Positions 1 through 7,463 of a DNA stretch of 64,000 nucleotides are shown here, piece after piece. The notes under the pieces are model-generated. The model was not told the origin of the DNA. It was given only the letters and a program-made list of their open reading frames with translations, and made no database searches. Made by a program: the position numbers and the translations under genes. The stretch lies in the NCBI GenBank assembly GCA_012729765.1, contig JAAYCM010000075.1, forward strand, positions 104,906-168,905. Direction: 5' to 3'. Source of the DNA: Chloroflexota bacterium (GTDB taxonomy: Bacteria; Chloroflexota; Anaerolineae; Aggregatilineales; Aggregatilineaceae). Numbering within the stretch: position 1 is the first letter of the stretch; each line of letters begins with the position of its first letter.

Positions 1-482
1 GCCTCGATCACGAACTCCGGCCCCTGCCCCACCCCCGCATTCGCCCCGGTGCGGCGCATCACCCCGCCGACGATGTAGGTTGGATCGCGCCCGGCCTCGA
101 TCAGGACGTGCGTCATCAGGGCGGTGGTGGTCGTCTTGCCGTGCGTCCCGGCGATCGCAATCCCGGTGTGGCGCGCCATCAGCTCGCCAAGCAGATCGCG
201 CCGCCACAGCACGGGAATCCCCTGCGCGCGCGCCGCCGCGATCTCCGGATTGTCATCCGTCGCCGCCGAAGTCGCCACGACCAGATCGGCCCCGGTGATG
301 TGGGCCGCGTCGTGCCCCTGGTAGACGGTCGCCCCGGCCTGCTGGAGCGCGCGCGTCAGATCGTTGGCGCGCAGGTCCGAGCCGCTGACGGTGTAGCCCT
401 GCAGCAATAAAACGTGGGCGATGGGAGACATCCCATATCCGCCCACGCCCACGATATGGATGTGCATTCCGGGTCGAAGCAT
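1..482 (-). CDS. murC: UDP-N-acetylmuramate--L-alanine ligase (N-terminal part, cut by window edge)
   Basis: Only the first ~160 residues lie in the window; the gene runs off its left edge. MurC adds L-alanine to UDP-MurNAc in the cytoplasm. The reading frame gives a Rossmann start (HIHIVGVGGYGMSPIA), then SGSDLRAN, and the ATP-binding P-loop AGTHGKTTTTALM, all in the MurC order. The start is at 482 (MLRPG) or at the in-frame ATG at 467, which begins directly at MHIHIVG; neither has a strong ribosome site. It is the last gene of a minus-strand cell-wall cluster (murD, ftsW, murG, CvpA-like, murC) and is separated from its upstream neighbour by repeat copy 1. The assignment is secure; the start is not. 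Confidence 0.9.
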   Translation of the reverse strand, partial: MLRPGMHIHIVGVGGYGMSPIAHVLLLQGYTVSGSDLRANDLTRALQQAGATVYQGHDAAHITGADLVVATSAATDDNPEIAAARAQGIPVLWRRDLLGELMARHTGIAIAGTHGKTTTTALMTHVLIEAGRDPTYIVGGVMRRTGANAGVGQGPEFVIE

Positions 483-528
483 CGCGCTATCTTTCGTTGA
501 GTCTCACCCCGTATGCTCGCCGGGGCCG

Positions 529-707
529 CTAGAGCGTGTTATGTACTTCCGAACGCCGAGCAAGGCGAACGACCCTTCCCCCCATCCTAAATCCTTCCCC
601 CAAAATGAGGGAAGGACTTGAAAAACGCCACCGTGCTCCCCTTCCCTCCGTGAAATGTGGGGGAAGGGGCTGGGGGATGGGGGGTAAAAGTGCATAACAG
701 CCTCTAG
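529..707. repeat. Intergenic CTAG-ended repeat, copy 1 (MITE-like, direct orientation)
   Basis: This is the most complete copy with A-type ends. CTAG is at both edges (529-532 and 704-707), and the terminal 20 bases form an imperfect inverted repeat (CTAGAGCGTGTTATGTACTT against CTAGAGGCTGTTATGCACTT). The core (577-690) has an outer stem CCCCCCATCC/GGATGGGGGG enclosing two hairpins, CCTTCCC..GGGAAGG and CCCCTTCCC..GGGAAGGGG. The right-hand CTAG contains the TAG stop (704-706) of the minus-strand CvpA-like gene. Confidence 0.85.
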
Positions 708-1234
708 ACAATCGCCACGATCACGAACAGGAACAGGGCGATCATCAGCAGGGCGAGCAGGCTGCCATCGCCGCTCAGCATCCAGCTCAGCGGCAGCGCA
801 TCGACCATGTTGGCGCTGGGCGAGCCGGGCGTGACCGGCAGCACGTGGGGACTGATCGGGTATTCAAGGTTGTCCATGTACCACCACAGCGAGCCGATCA
901 GCAGATAGCCGTTGACTGCGCCGATCAGCGCCCCTAGAATCCCCTCTTGCAGCCCTTCGCGCTGGGGCACTTCACGCCGGCGCGAGAGCGTTTCGGGCGG
1001 AGTCTGGTAGGCGAAGAACGCCAGTAGAATCAGGATGGTGGCCTGCAAATAGAATTTGGAGTCCTGTTGGCCATTCGTCAGGGGATCGATCACCAGCGTC
1101 TCAAGCTGCTTGAGGGCAAACAAGGCCAGCACGATCCCGGCGGTGGCGACCAGCTCCTTGGTCCAGCCGCGCATGAAGCCGATCCCGGCAAACAGGATGA
1201 TCATGAGCCACAAAAAGCTGGAAAGTTGGATCAT
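704..1234 (-). CDS. CvpA-like membrane protein
   Basis: A 176-residue integral membrane protein with about four hydrophobic segments. The N-terminal stretch (IILFAGIGFMRGWTKELVA) resembles CvpA-family proteins, which carry a hydrophobic helix followed by a G-x-x-R-G-type turn. The start at 1234 is chosen because AGGGGGT lies 9 bases upstream; a further in-frame ATG at 1258 lacks a comparable site. It sits between murG and murC in the minus-strand cell-wall cluster, so a role in envelope biogenesis is plausible but unproven. The TAG stop is formed by the CTAG edge of repeat copy 1. The CvpA assignment rests on pattern only and is moderate. Confidence 0.6.
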   Translation of the reverse strand: MIQLSSFLWLMIILFAGIGFMRGWTKELVATAGIVLALFALKQLETLVIDPLTNGQQDSKFYLQATILILLAFFAYQTPPETLSRRREVPQREGLQEGILGALIGAVNGYLLIGSLWWYMDNLEYPISPHVLPVTPGSPSANMVDALPLSWMLSGDGSLLALLMIALFLFVIVAIV

Positions 1235-1258
1235 GCGTCTGTTACCCCCTGCCAGCAA

Positions 1259-1398
1259 AAGCGACGTGGCGCGGCATACCGCGCTCCCTCACTAGTATCA
1301 CCCAAGTTTCCGTTCACGCCAGTGACACGCCCTGGCGTGCCATAGCGCTGGAACATATTAGAAGCTTCAGCGTTCTGAAGCGGACAAACCCGCGCCTG
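1259..1398. other. Non-coding spacer with two small perfect hairpins
   Basis: Between murG and the CvpA-like gene, two short inverted repeats precede repeat copy 2: CACGCCAG/CTGGCGTG (1315-1339) and GCTTCAG/CTGAAGC (about 1364-1381). Neither is followed by a T tract on either strand. They could be regulatory structures or remnants of an older repeat. No gene is visible. Confidence 0.4.
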
Positions 1399-1529
1399 TC
1401 CCCCCATCCCTAAATCCCTCCCCCACAAGGAAGGCGGGACTTGAAAAACACTACATTTCGCCCCTTCCTTCCGTGAAGCGTGGGGGAAGGGGCCGGGGGA
1501 TGGAGGTAAGAATGCACGACAGACCCTAG
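1399..1529. repeat. Intergenic CTAG-ended repeat, copy 2 (direct)
   Basis: Same core as copy 1 with decayed first hairpin (CCCTCCCCCACAAGGAAGGCGGG region) and an intact second hairpin. The right edge reads GCACGACAGACCCTAG; its CTAG (1526-1529) contains the murG stop codon. No CTAG is found at the left edge, so this copy appears truncated or diverged there. Confidence 0.8.
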
Positions 1530-2644
1530 CGGCGCGCCGTTTCCACGATCAGCCGCGCGATATTCTCGGCCCCGTTCGGCTGGCGCAGCGCCAGCGCCGC
1601 GTCGCGCATCGCGTCCAGGCGGCCCGGATCGTTCAGCAGGCCCCGGATCGTCGGCAGCAGGTCCTCGCCCAGCTTATCGTCGTCCAGGCGCACCGCCGCC
1701 CCGCGCTCCACCAGGTGATCGGCGTTCACCTTCTGGTAGCGCCACGCGTAGGGATAGGGCACCAGGATCGCGGGCAGGCCAAGCTGCGGATATTCGGCCA
1801 GCGTGGCTGCCCCTGCCCGGCTGATCACCAGATCGGCGGCGGCGAACGCCTGGCCGATGTCGGGCAAAAACGAGTATATCTGGTAATACGCTTTCTGATC
1901 GTCGGAGAGCGCAGCGTGCTGTGCCTGGACCTGCGGCCAGTCCAGCTTGCCGGAGATATGGACGATCTGCAGGCCCTCGGCCAGCAGCGCCGGAGCGATC
2001 GTGCCCAGTGCCGTATTGATGCTGCGCGATCCCCGGCTGCCACCGAACACCAGCAGCGTCCGGCGGTCGGGGTCCAGCCTCAGCTTGCGGATCGACTGCG
2101 CGCGGTCGGCGTCGAGAATCTCGCGGCGCAGCGGGTAGCCGGTTTCGACCACGTGCCGCCCCGGATAGAACTGCACCGTTTCGGCCACCGTCGCCGCGAT
2201 CGCTTTGGCGAAGTAGCGCCCCAGGATGCGCAGCGTCAGCCCCGGCTCGATGTCCGGCACGTAGATCACGATCGGGCAGCGCACCAGCCAGCACGCGACC
2301 GCCATCGGGAAGCCGACCCAGCCCCCGGTCAGGAACAGGGCGTGCGGGCGCTGGCGCACCGCCAGGATCAGCGATTGCACGATGCCGATGATGATCTTCA
2401 GGCCGCTGATCAACTGGCGCAGGCGCGGGACGCCGTGCACCGGGCCGGACAGCACCTCGTAGTAGTGATCGAACTGCACCTCGTCGCTGGCACGCTCGAC
2501 CAGGTCGCGCGCCATATCGCCGCGCGCGCCGACAAACAGCAGTCTGGCGTCGGGATACAGTCTACGAAGTGCCCCGGCGACGGCTAGCGCGGGGTATACG
2601 CCGCCGCCGGTCCCCCCGGCTGAGATCATGATCCGCACGTCCAC
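1526..2644 (-). CDS. murG: UDP-GlcNAc:undecaprenyl-PP-MurNAc-pentapeptide GlcNAc transferase
   Basis: MurG makes lipid II from lipid I at the inner face of the membrane. The 372-residue protein has the two-Rossmann GT-B layout: N-terminal loop SAGGTGGGVYPALAVA (residues 8-23), a mid-protein FGGSRGSRSIN nucleotide-sugar loop, and the C-terminal donor site SRAGAATLAEYPQLGLPAILVPYP. Where most MurGs have GGTGGH this one has GGTGGG, so the usual loop histidine is missing. The gene overlaps the end of ftsW by 83 bases; even the later in-frame ATG at 2629 leaves a long overlap, because the glycine loop must be included. The stop codon is part of the CTAG edge of repeat copy 2. Confidence 0.95.
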   Translation of the reverse strand: MDVRIMISAGGTGGGVYPALAVAGALRRLYPDARLLFVGARGDMARDLVERASDEVQFDHYYEVLSGPVHGVPRLRQLISGLKIIIGIVQSLILAVRQRPHALFLTGGWVGFPMAVACWLVRCPIVIYVPDIEPGLTLRILGRYFAKAIAATVAETVQFYPGRHVVETGYPLRREILDADRAQSIRKLRLDPDRRTLLVFGGSRGSRSINTALGTIAPALLAEGLQIVHISGKLDWPQVQAQHAALSDDQKAYYQIYSFLPDIGQAFAAADLVISRAGAATLAEYPQLGLPAILVPYPYAWRYQKVNADHLVERGAAVRLDDDKLGEDLLPTIRGLLNDPGRLDAMRDAALALRQPNGAENIARLIVETARR

Positions 2645-3929
2645 TTCTCCGTTCTGGTTCCACCACCGGATATTCGGGCATCTGCCGCCGCCGGGGGACG
2701 GTCGCCTGGCTGCTGGCGCGCGAGACGCTCAGCATCAGGCCGACTCCACACAGCGCCGCGACCAGGCTCGAGCCGCCGAAACTGATGAATGGCAGCGGCA
2801 CGCCGGTCGGCGGGACAATCGCGGTCATCACGGCGATGTTCAGCAGCGCGTCATACGCCAGCCAGCACGTCACGCCCGCCGCCAGCAGCCCGCCGAAGGC
2901 GTCCGGCGCGACGCGTGAGATGCTGAAACCCCGGTGGATCAGCAGCACAAACAGCGCGATCACAAAAAACGTGCCCAGCAGCCCCAGCTCCTCACCGATC
3001 ACGGCGAAGATGCTGTCGGTGTGGGGAAACGGCAGGCTGTTGCCGAATTTCTGTTTGCCCTCGCCCAGCCCGACGCCGGTCAGCCCGCCGTTGATGAAGG
3101 CTGCCACCGCCTGCTGGACATGATCGCTGGCCTGCGTCAGGTCTTCGACCGCCGACAAATAGGCTTCGAGACGCTGGCGGGCATATTCCAGCCGCGTCGC
3201 AAGCTGCCACCCGGCCAGCCCCATCACCCCGCCGATGGCGAGCAGTTGGAACCAGTCCGCTCCGGCGATAAAGAACATGCTCAGCGCCGTCGCCAGGATG
3301 CTGGCCGCCGTGCTGAGGTCGGGCTGGAGCACGATCAAAAAGGCGACGGTGCCGACCAGCACGCTGAACGGCAGCACGCCGTAGGTGATATTGCGCAGCC
3401 GGCTGCGCTTGGCCGCCAGCCAGGCCGCCATATAGATCACGACCGTCATCTTCGCCAGCTCGCCCGGCTGAAACGACCCCTGGAACAGCGAGCGCTGCGC
3501 CTCGAAGCGTGTCTCACCAAAGCGCAGCACCGCGATCAGCAGCAGGATCACGCCGAACATCATCCACACCGACAGCCGCCGCCAGAGGTGGTAGTCGATG
3601 CGCGCCAGCACGATCAGCGCCACGATGCCGACCGCCATCGAGCGCAGTTGGCGCACGAAGAAATAGGTCGTGCTGTCGGGGTCGCCCGTCACCTGAAAGC
3701 TGATATCGATCGAGGCGCTGTAGACCATCATCAGGCCGACGGCGCACAGCACCCCCACGATCAGCACGAGGTAGAGGTCAAACCCGGCGGCAAACAGGCG
3801 GCGGCGCTCGGCAGCCCGGCGCGCGTCCATCGCCGGCGTCGGCGGGCGCTCGTAGGCCCGGTTCAGTGCGTCCGAATAATTAAACTCGTCGTCTTCTTCG
3901 ATGTATTCCAGCCCGGACAGATCGGCCAT
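2562..3929 (-). CDS. ftsW: SEDS-family peptidoglycan glycosyltransferase FtsW
   Basis: A multi-pass membrane enzyme that polymerises lipid II at the septum with its partner class B PBP. A 45-residue charged cytoplasmic N-terminus precedes about ten membrane segments. SEDS signatures are clear: GGLTGVGLGEGKQKFG, PFPHTDSIFAVIGEELGLLG (about 301-320, with the putative catalytic Asp305) and PPTGVPLPFISFGGSS. The last ~27 residues, rich in Arg, are read from within the murG start region in another frame, so the tail may be a read-through extension. The protein could in principle be RodA, but its place beside murG, murC and murD favours FtsW. Confidence 0.92.
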   Translation of the reverse strand: MADLSGLEYIEEDDEFNYSDALNRAYERPPTPAMDARRAAERRRLFAAGFDLYLVLIVGVLCAVGLMMVYSASIDISFQVTGDPDSTTYFFVRQLRSMAVGIVALIVLARIDYHLWRRLSVWMMFGVILLLIAVLRFGETRFEAQRSLFQGSFQPGELAKMTVVIYMAAWLAAKRSRLRNITYGVLPFSVLVGTVAFLIVLQPDLSTAASILATALSMFFIAGADWFQLLAIGGVMGLAGWQLATRLEYARQRLEAYLSAVEDLTQASDHVQQAVAAFINGGLTGVGLGEGKQKFGNSLPFPHTDSIFAVIGEELGLLGTFFVIALFVLLIHRGFSISRVAPDAFGGLLAAGVTCWLAYDALLNIAVMTAIVPPTGVPLPFISFGGSSLVAALCGVGLMLSVSRASSQATVPRRRQMPEYPVVEPERRSGRADHDLSRGDRRRRIPRASRRRGTS

Positions 3930-4008
3930 CAGCGCTTACCTTGACACACTCCCAACAACGTTTCAGAGCTTAACGCACCTGCTGCCATCGGTCGAATACG
4001 CGCCGCGC

Positions 4009-4209
4009 TCACAGCCGGTAGCGGCGCAGCACGGCCAGCATCACCGCGATCCAGAAGATCAGGATCATCGACTTGACGCTGACATCCAGCGCGTCGATGG
4101 ACGCCACGACGACCGTAACGATCAGCGTCAGCACCAGCATCGCCGAGATCACCCGGCGGGCTTCGCCTTCGGGCGGGCGCTCGCGCGGGGGGCGGTTACG
4201 CTGGCTCAA
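4009..4209 (-). CDS. Small two-helix membrane protein
   Basis: A short protein with a basic N-tail (RNRPPRERPPEGEARR) and two hydrophobic segments (MLVLTLIVTVVVASIDALDV and MILIFWIAVMLAVLRRY), ending in a basic YRL. It lies between ftsW and the DUF1349 gene, whose stop it overlaps slightly if the TTG at 4209 is the start. ATG at 4140, preceded by GGGTGAT, would give a 43-residue form. I do not recognise a family. The location suggests an accessory membrane protein of the cell-wall cluster, but that is inference. Confidence 0.45.
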   Translation of the reverse strand: MSQRNRPPRERPPEGEARRVISAMLVLTLIVTVVVASIDALDVSVKSMILIFWIAVMLAVLRRYRL

Positions 4210-4732
4210 TCTTGAGGCCTTCGAAGCGCACCGAAAAGCCGTCGCCATCGGGCGAGGCGGCCATCGGCCCGACCATGACCCGGTCTTCCAGCGTCAGGTG
4301 CGCCAGCCGCAGCATAATATAATTCGCGCCATCGAGCGAGTAGCGCACCTCGACCGCGTCCCCGTCCCGGCTGACGCGCAGCAGCAGCGCCGACGGGTTC
4401 TGCGCCACCGGCACAACCGACCAGTCCGAGAAGTCGCGCGTGACGACCGCGCTCACGTGCTGCACGCCGTTCACATACTCGATCCCGCACTTGATCCAGT
4501 TGGCCTCGTCCACACGCAGCATCAGCCCGGCCTGGTCGTAAAGCGTATTATACTGGCCGATGATCTCCACAGTCGCCGTGAAATTGCCGCTCATCTCCTG
4601 ATAGTAGAAATGGCCGTTGTCGCGGACAAAGCCGTAGTGCGTCTTGCGCCAGAAATCGGTCTTTGGCCCGGTCGTAACCGTCAGGCTGCTGCCCTGTTCC
4701 TGCCACCGGGGCGGCTCATTCAACCACTGCAT
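4196..4732 (-). CDS. DUF1349 beta-sandwich protein
   Basis: A 178-residue soluble protein matching DUF1349: it opens MQWLNEPPRW, continues TVTTGPKTDFWRKTHYGF, and has the AGLMLRVDEANWIKCGIEY core. Members have a concanavalin-like jelly roll; their biochemical role is not established. The start at 4732 matches the usual family N-terminus and has AGGA 11 bases upstream; an earlier ATG (4762) lies only five bases after the murD stop. The gene is inserted between murD and ftsW, an unusual guest in a cell-wall operon, and is probably co-transcribed with them. Confidence 0.8.
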   Translation of the reverse strand: MQWLNEPPRWQEQGSSLTVTTGPKTDFWRKTHYGFVRDNGHFYYQEMSGNFTATVEIIGQYNTLYDQAGLMLRVDEANWIKCGIEYVNGVQHVSAVVTRDFSDWSVVPVAQNPSALLLRVSRDGDAVEVRYSLDGANYIMLRLAHLTLEDRVMVGPMAASPDGDGFSVRFEGLKIEPA

Positions 4733-4767
4733 CGCCTTGCCTGTCCTTTCGTGTGCGTACATCCAAT

Positions 4768-6195
4768 CTACTCATTCTCGGACCCGGCCAGCGCCCGCAC
4801 CAGAGCGCGAAAATGCTGGCCGCGCGCCGCAAAATCGACATAGGCATCATACGAGGTGCCGCCGGGGCTGAGCAGCACCACGTCGCCCGGCTGCGCGATC
4901 CGCTGCGCTTGCGCGACCGCCTCATCCAGCCCGGCGGCCTGCTCGACCGTTTCCAGCCGCCCCCCGGACTGCGCGGCCTGGCGCATCAGGCCGGCGACCT
5001 GCGGCCCAAACTCGCCAAACGCGATCACGGCCCGGCAGCGCTCCGCCGCCAGCGCCGCGAGATCGCCCCAGGGCAGCTTCTTGTCGCGCCCGCCCGCCAG
5101 CAGCACGACCGGCTCGGCGTAGCTGTGCAGCGCGGCAATCACCCGCTCCGGCGCGGTGGCGATGCTGTCGTTCACCCAGCGCACCCCGCCGATCTCCGCG
5201 ACTGTCTCCAGCCGGTGCTCGACGCCGGTAAACGTCTCGATCGCGGCCCGCATCGCCGCCGCCGGAATGTATCCCGCCCCGGCGACCGCGCACGCCGCCA
5301 GCGTGTTCAGGACGTTGTGCGCGCCCCGCAGCCGGATCGTGTCGCGCGGGCAGACGACTTCGTAGGCGAGGCCCGGCGCACTGTCACCGACCGTCACCAC
5401 GATCTGCCCGTCTTCCAGATACGCGCCGGAGAGCACCGGCTCGCGCGCCGAGAAGTAAGCCATCCGGCCCGGCGCTTCCTGGCTCATCTGCCGCGCGTTA
5501 GGATCGTCCCGGCCAAACACAGCCACATCCTGAAGCCGCTGGTAGCGGTAGATGTTGGCTTTGGCGGCGCTGTAGGCGTCCATCGTGCCGTGCCGGTCGA
5601 GATGGTTGGGCGTGACGTTGAGCACCGCCGCGACCGTTGGACTGGCCGTCATCAGCTCCAACTGGAAGCTGCTCAGCTCCATGACGATCACATCGTCGGG
5701 CGTAATCTGCGGCAGCACGTCGAGCAGCACCTCACCGATATTGCCGCCGACATAGGTCCGCTGCCCGGCAGCACGCGCCATCTCGCCCACCAGCGCGGTG
5801 GTGGTAGTCTTGCCGGCGCTGCCCGTGATCCCCAGCACCGGCGCGGGGCAGCGTTCCAGAAACAACTGGGCATCGTTGGTCACGCGGATGCCGCGCCGCA
5901 GCGCTTCCTGCACGATCGGCAGGCTGAGCGGCACGCCGCCGCTGATCGCCAGCACGTCGCAATCGTCAAGCAGCGTCAGGGGATGCCCGCCCAGCACAAT
6001 TTCGACCGGCTGCCCGGCAAAGGCGGCGACATCACCGGCCAGCACATCCGGTGGGCGGCTGTCGGAGAGCGTGACGCGCGCACCGATGGTCGGCAGCCAG
6101 CGGGCCAGCGCCTTGCCCTGGCGGGCCATGCCGAGCACGACGAGATGCTGCCCGGCCAGGGGATCGGGTGAGGTGGAGCGGTTCGTGTCGGTCAT
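4768..6195 (-). CDS. murD: UDP-N-acetylmuramoyl-L-alanine--D-glutamate ligase
   Basis: MurD adds D-glutamate to UDP-MurNAc-L-Ala in the cytoplasm. The 475-residue protein has the Mur ligase order: N-terminal Rossmann domain (VVLGMARQGKALARWL), ATP P-loop GITGSAGKTTTTALV, the central SSFQLE and NVTPNHLDRHGT motifs, and the C-terminal VNDSIATAPERVIAAL and LLAGGRDKKLPW elements. NDSIATAPE in place of the enterobacterial NDSKATN is the variant used by several non-proteobacterial phyla. It starts 13 bases after the stop of the upstream oxidoreductase gene, implying one transcript. Confidence 0.95.
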   Translation of the reverse strand: MTDTNRSTSPDPLAGQHLVVLGMARQGKALARWLPTIGARVTLSDSRPPDVLAGDVAAFAGQPVEIVLGGHPLTLLDDCDVLAISGGVPLSLPIVQEALRRGIRVTNDAQLFLERCPAPVLGITGSAGKTTTTALVGEMARAAGQRTYVGGNIGEVLLDVLPQITPDDVIVMELSSFQLELMTASPTVAAVLNVTPNHLDRHGTMDAYSAAKANIYRYQRLQDVAVFGRDDPNARQMSQEAPGRMAYFSAREPVLSGAYLEDGQIVVTVGDSAPGLAYEVVCPRDTIRLRGAHNVLNTLAACAVAGAGYIPAAAMRAAIETFTGVEHRLETVAEIGGVRWVNDSIATAPERVIAALHSYAEPVVLLAGGRDKKLPWGDLAALAAERCRAVIAFGEFGPQVAGLMRQAAQSGGRLETVEQAAGLDEAVAQAQRIAQPGDVVLLSPGGTSYDAYVDFAARGQHFRALVRALAGSENE

Positions 6196-6208
6196 AGCCC
6201 CCTGCGCG

Positions 6209-7210
6209 CTACCGGGCGACTTCCACGCGGCGGCCCTCGCGCACAGCCTGAAAGATCGCGTCGATCACGCGCATATTGAGCACGGCGTCTTCGGCGGGGA
6301 ACATCGGATCGCGATCTTCGAGCACGGCGGCGCTGAAGTCTTCGACCATCAGCGCGTAGGAGTTCTGCTTGGGCAGCGGAATCTGCTCGATGACTTCACG
6401 GTCCGGCCCACGCCGCGTGATCACATCGTCGGCGATATCAACCGGGTTGTAGGCGCGGTTGACCTCAAGCGAGCCGCCGGTCCCGATCACTTCGAAATAG
6501 CGGCGCAGCGGCAGCAAAAACGAGCAGTTGATGTGCGCGAACACACCGCCCGGAAATTCCAACGTCGCCACGACCAGGTCATCGGCGCCGGACTTGTTCC
6601 AGTGCGCCTGGGCCGTGACGCTCAGCGGCTCCTGCCCGGTGATGAAGCGCGTGAGCGAGATCGGGTAGCAGCCGATGTCGTACAGCGCGCCGCCGCCCAG
6701 TTCGGGAATCCAGCGAAAGTCGTCGGGCCGTTCGAGCGGGAAGCTGAACCCGGCATCGATCAGCAGCAGATCGCCGATCGCGCCCTGGCGCACCAGCTCG
6801 CGCGTGCGCTGCCCCTGGGGATGGGGCCGCCACTGGAACGCCTCAGCCGCCTTCAGCCCGGCGGTGCGAAACGCCTGGACCATCGTCTGCGCTTCGTCGG
6901 CGTTGAGGGCGAACGGCTTCTCGCACAGCATATGCTTGCCCGCCTGCGCCGCGCGGAGTCCCCAGGTTTTATGCAGGTTGTTGGGCAGCGGGATATACAC
7001 CACGTCCACGTTGGGATCGGCCAGCAGGTCCTCATAGCTGCCGTAGCTGGTCGGAATCCGGTTTTCGTCGGCATACTGCCGCGCCAGTTCGGCATCCCGG
7101 CTGGCAACGGCGGCGACTTCACTGCGCTCCGACGCGTGCAGCGCTGGGATCAGGACGCGGGCGGCGTGGCGAGACGTGCTCATAATGCCCCATCGCACTT
7201 TATCGGCCAT
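6209..7210 (-). CDS. Gfo/Idh/MocA family oxidoreductase
   Basis: A 333-residue NAD(P)-dependent sugar or polyol dehydrogenase-like protein. The N-terminal Rossmann domain starts RWGIMSTSRHAARVL; the conserved E-K-P triad is at residues 97-99 (LCEKPFALNADEAQTM). The C-terminal domain carries GGGALYDIGCYPI, as in the D-xylose 1-dehydrogenase/1,5-anhydrofructose reductase branch. GAGGAGA lies about 10 bases before the ATG. It is the first gene of the minus-strand run that leads into murD (13-base gap). The substrate cannot be read from sequence; a cell-wall sugar is only a guess from context. Confidence 0.85.
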   Translation of the reverse strand: MADKVRWGIMSTSRHAARVLIPALHASERSEVAAVASRDAELARQYADENRIPTSYGSYEDLLADPNVDVVYIPLPNNLHKTWGLRAAQAGKHMLCEKPFALNADEAQTMVQAFRTAGLKAAEAFQWRPHPQGQRTRELVRQGAIGDLLLIDAGFSFPLERPDDFRWIPELGGGALYDIGCYPISLTRFITGQEPLSVTAQAHWNKSGADDLVVATLEFPGGVFAHINCSFLLPLRRYFEVIGTGGSLEVNRAYNPVDIADDVITRRGPDREVIEQIPLPKQNSYALMVEDFSAAVLEDRDPMFPAEDAVLNMRVIDAIFQAVREGRRVEVAR

Positions 7211-7325
7211 GATGACTCAGTCTCCTCAAATCAAGCGTTTGGGCAAGGAACAGGCGGTGCCAGCTTGTTCCAGAGTATACCACAAGCGCCGCCCCGCCCG
7301 CCCCGGCAGAACACGTCAGGACCAG

Positions 7326-7463
7326 GGCGTATAATGCACTTTTACCCCCCATCCCCCGGCCCCTTCCCCCACTGCCTCGCAGAGGGAAGGGGAGCAAATA
7401 GCAGGGAAGTCCTTCCCCCAAAATGAGGGAAGGATTTAGGATGGGGCCATATAACACGCGCTA
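7326..7463. repeat. Intergenic repeat, copy 3 (inverted orientation)
   Basis: The core is in the opposite orientation: the GGGGGATGGGG side is on the left and GGATTTAGGATGGGG on the right. The left end GTATAATGCACTTTTACC matches the A-type terminal sequence. The right end ATAACACGCGCTAC abuts the WD40 gene's stop codon (7461-7463), here CTAC rather than CTAG. Both inner hairpins are intact. Confidence 0.8.

Noticed and set aside
2934..3944. Long plus-strand frame opposite ftsW
   Set aside because: A composition artefact; ftsW motifs on the minus strand are unequivocal.
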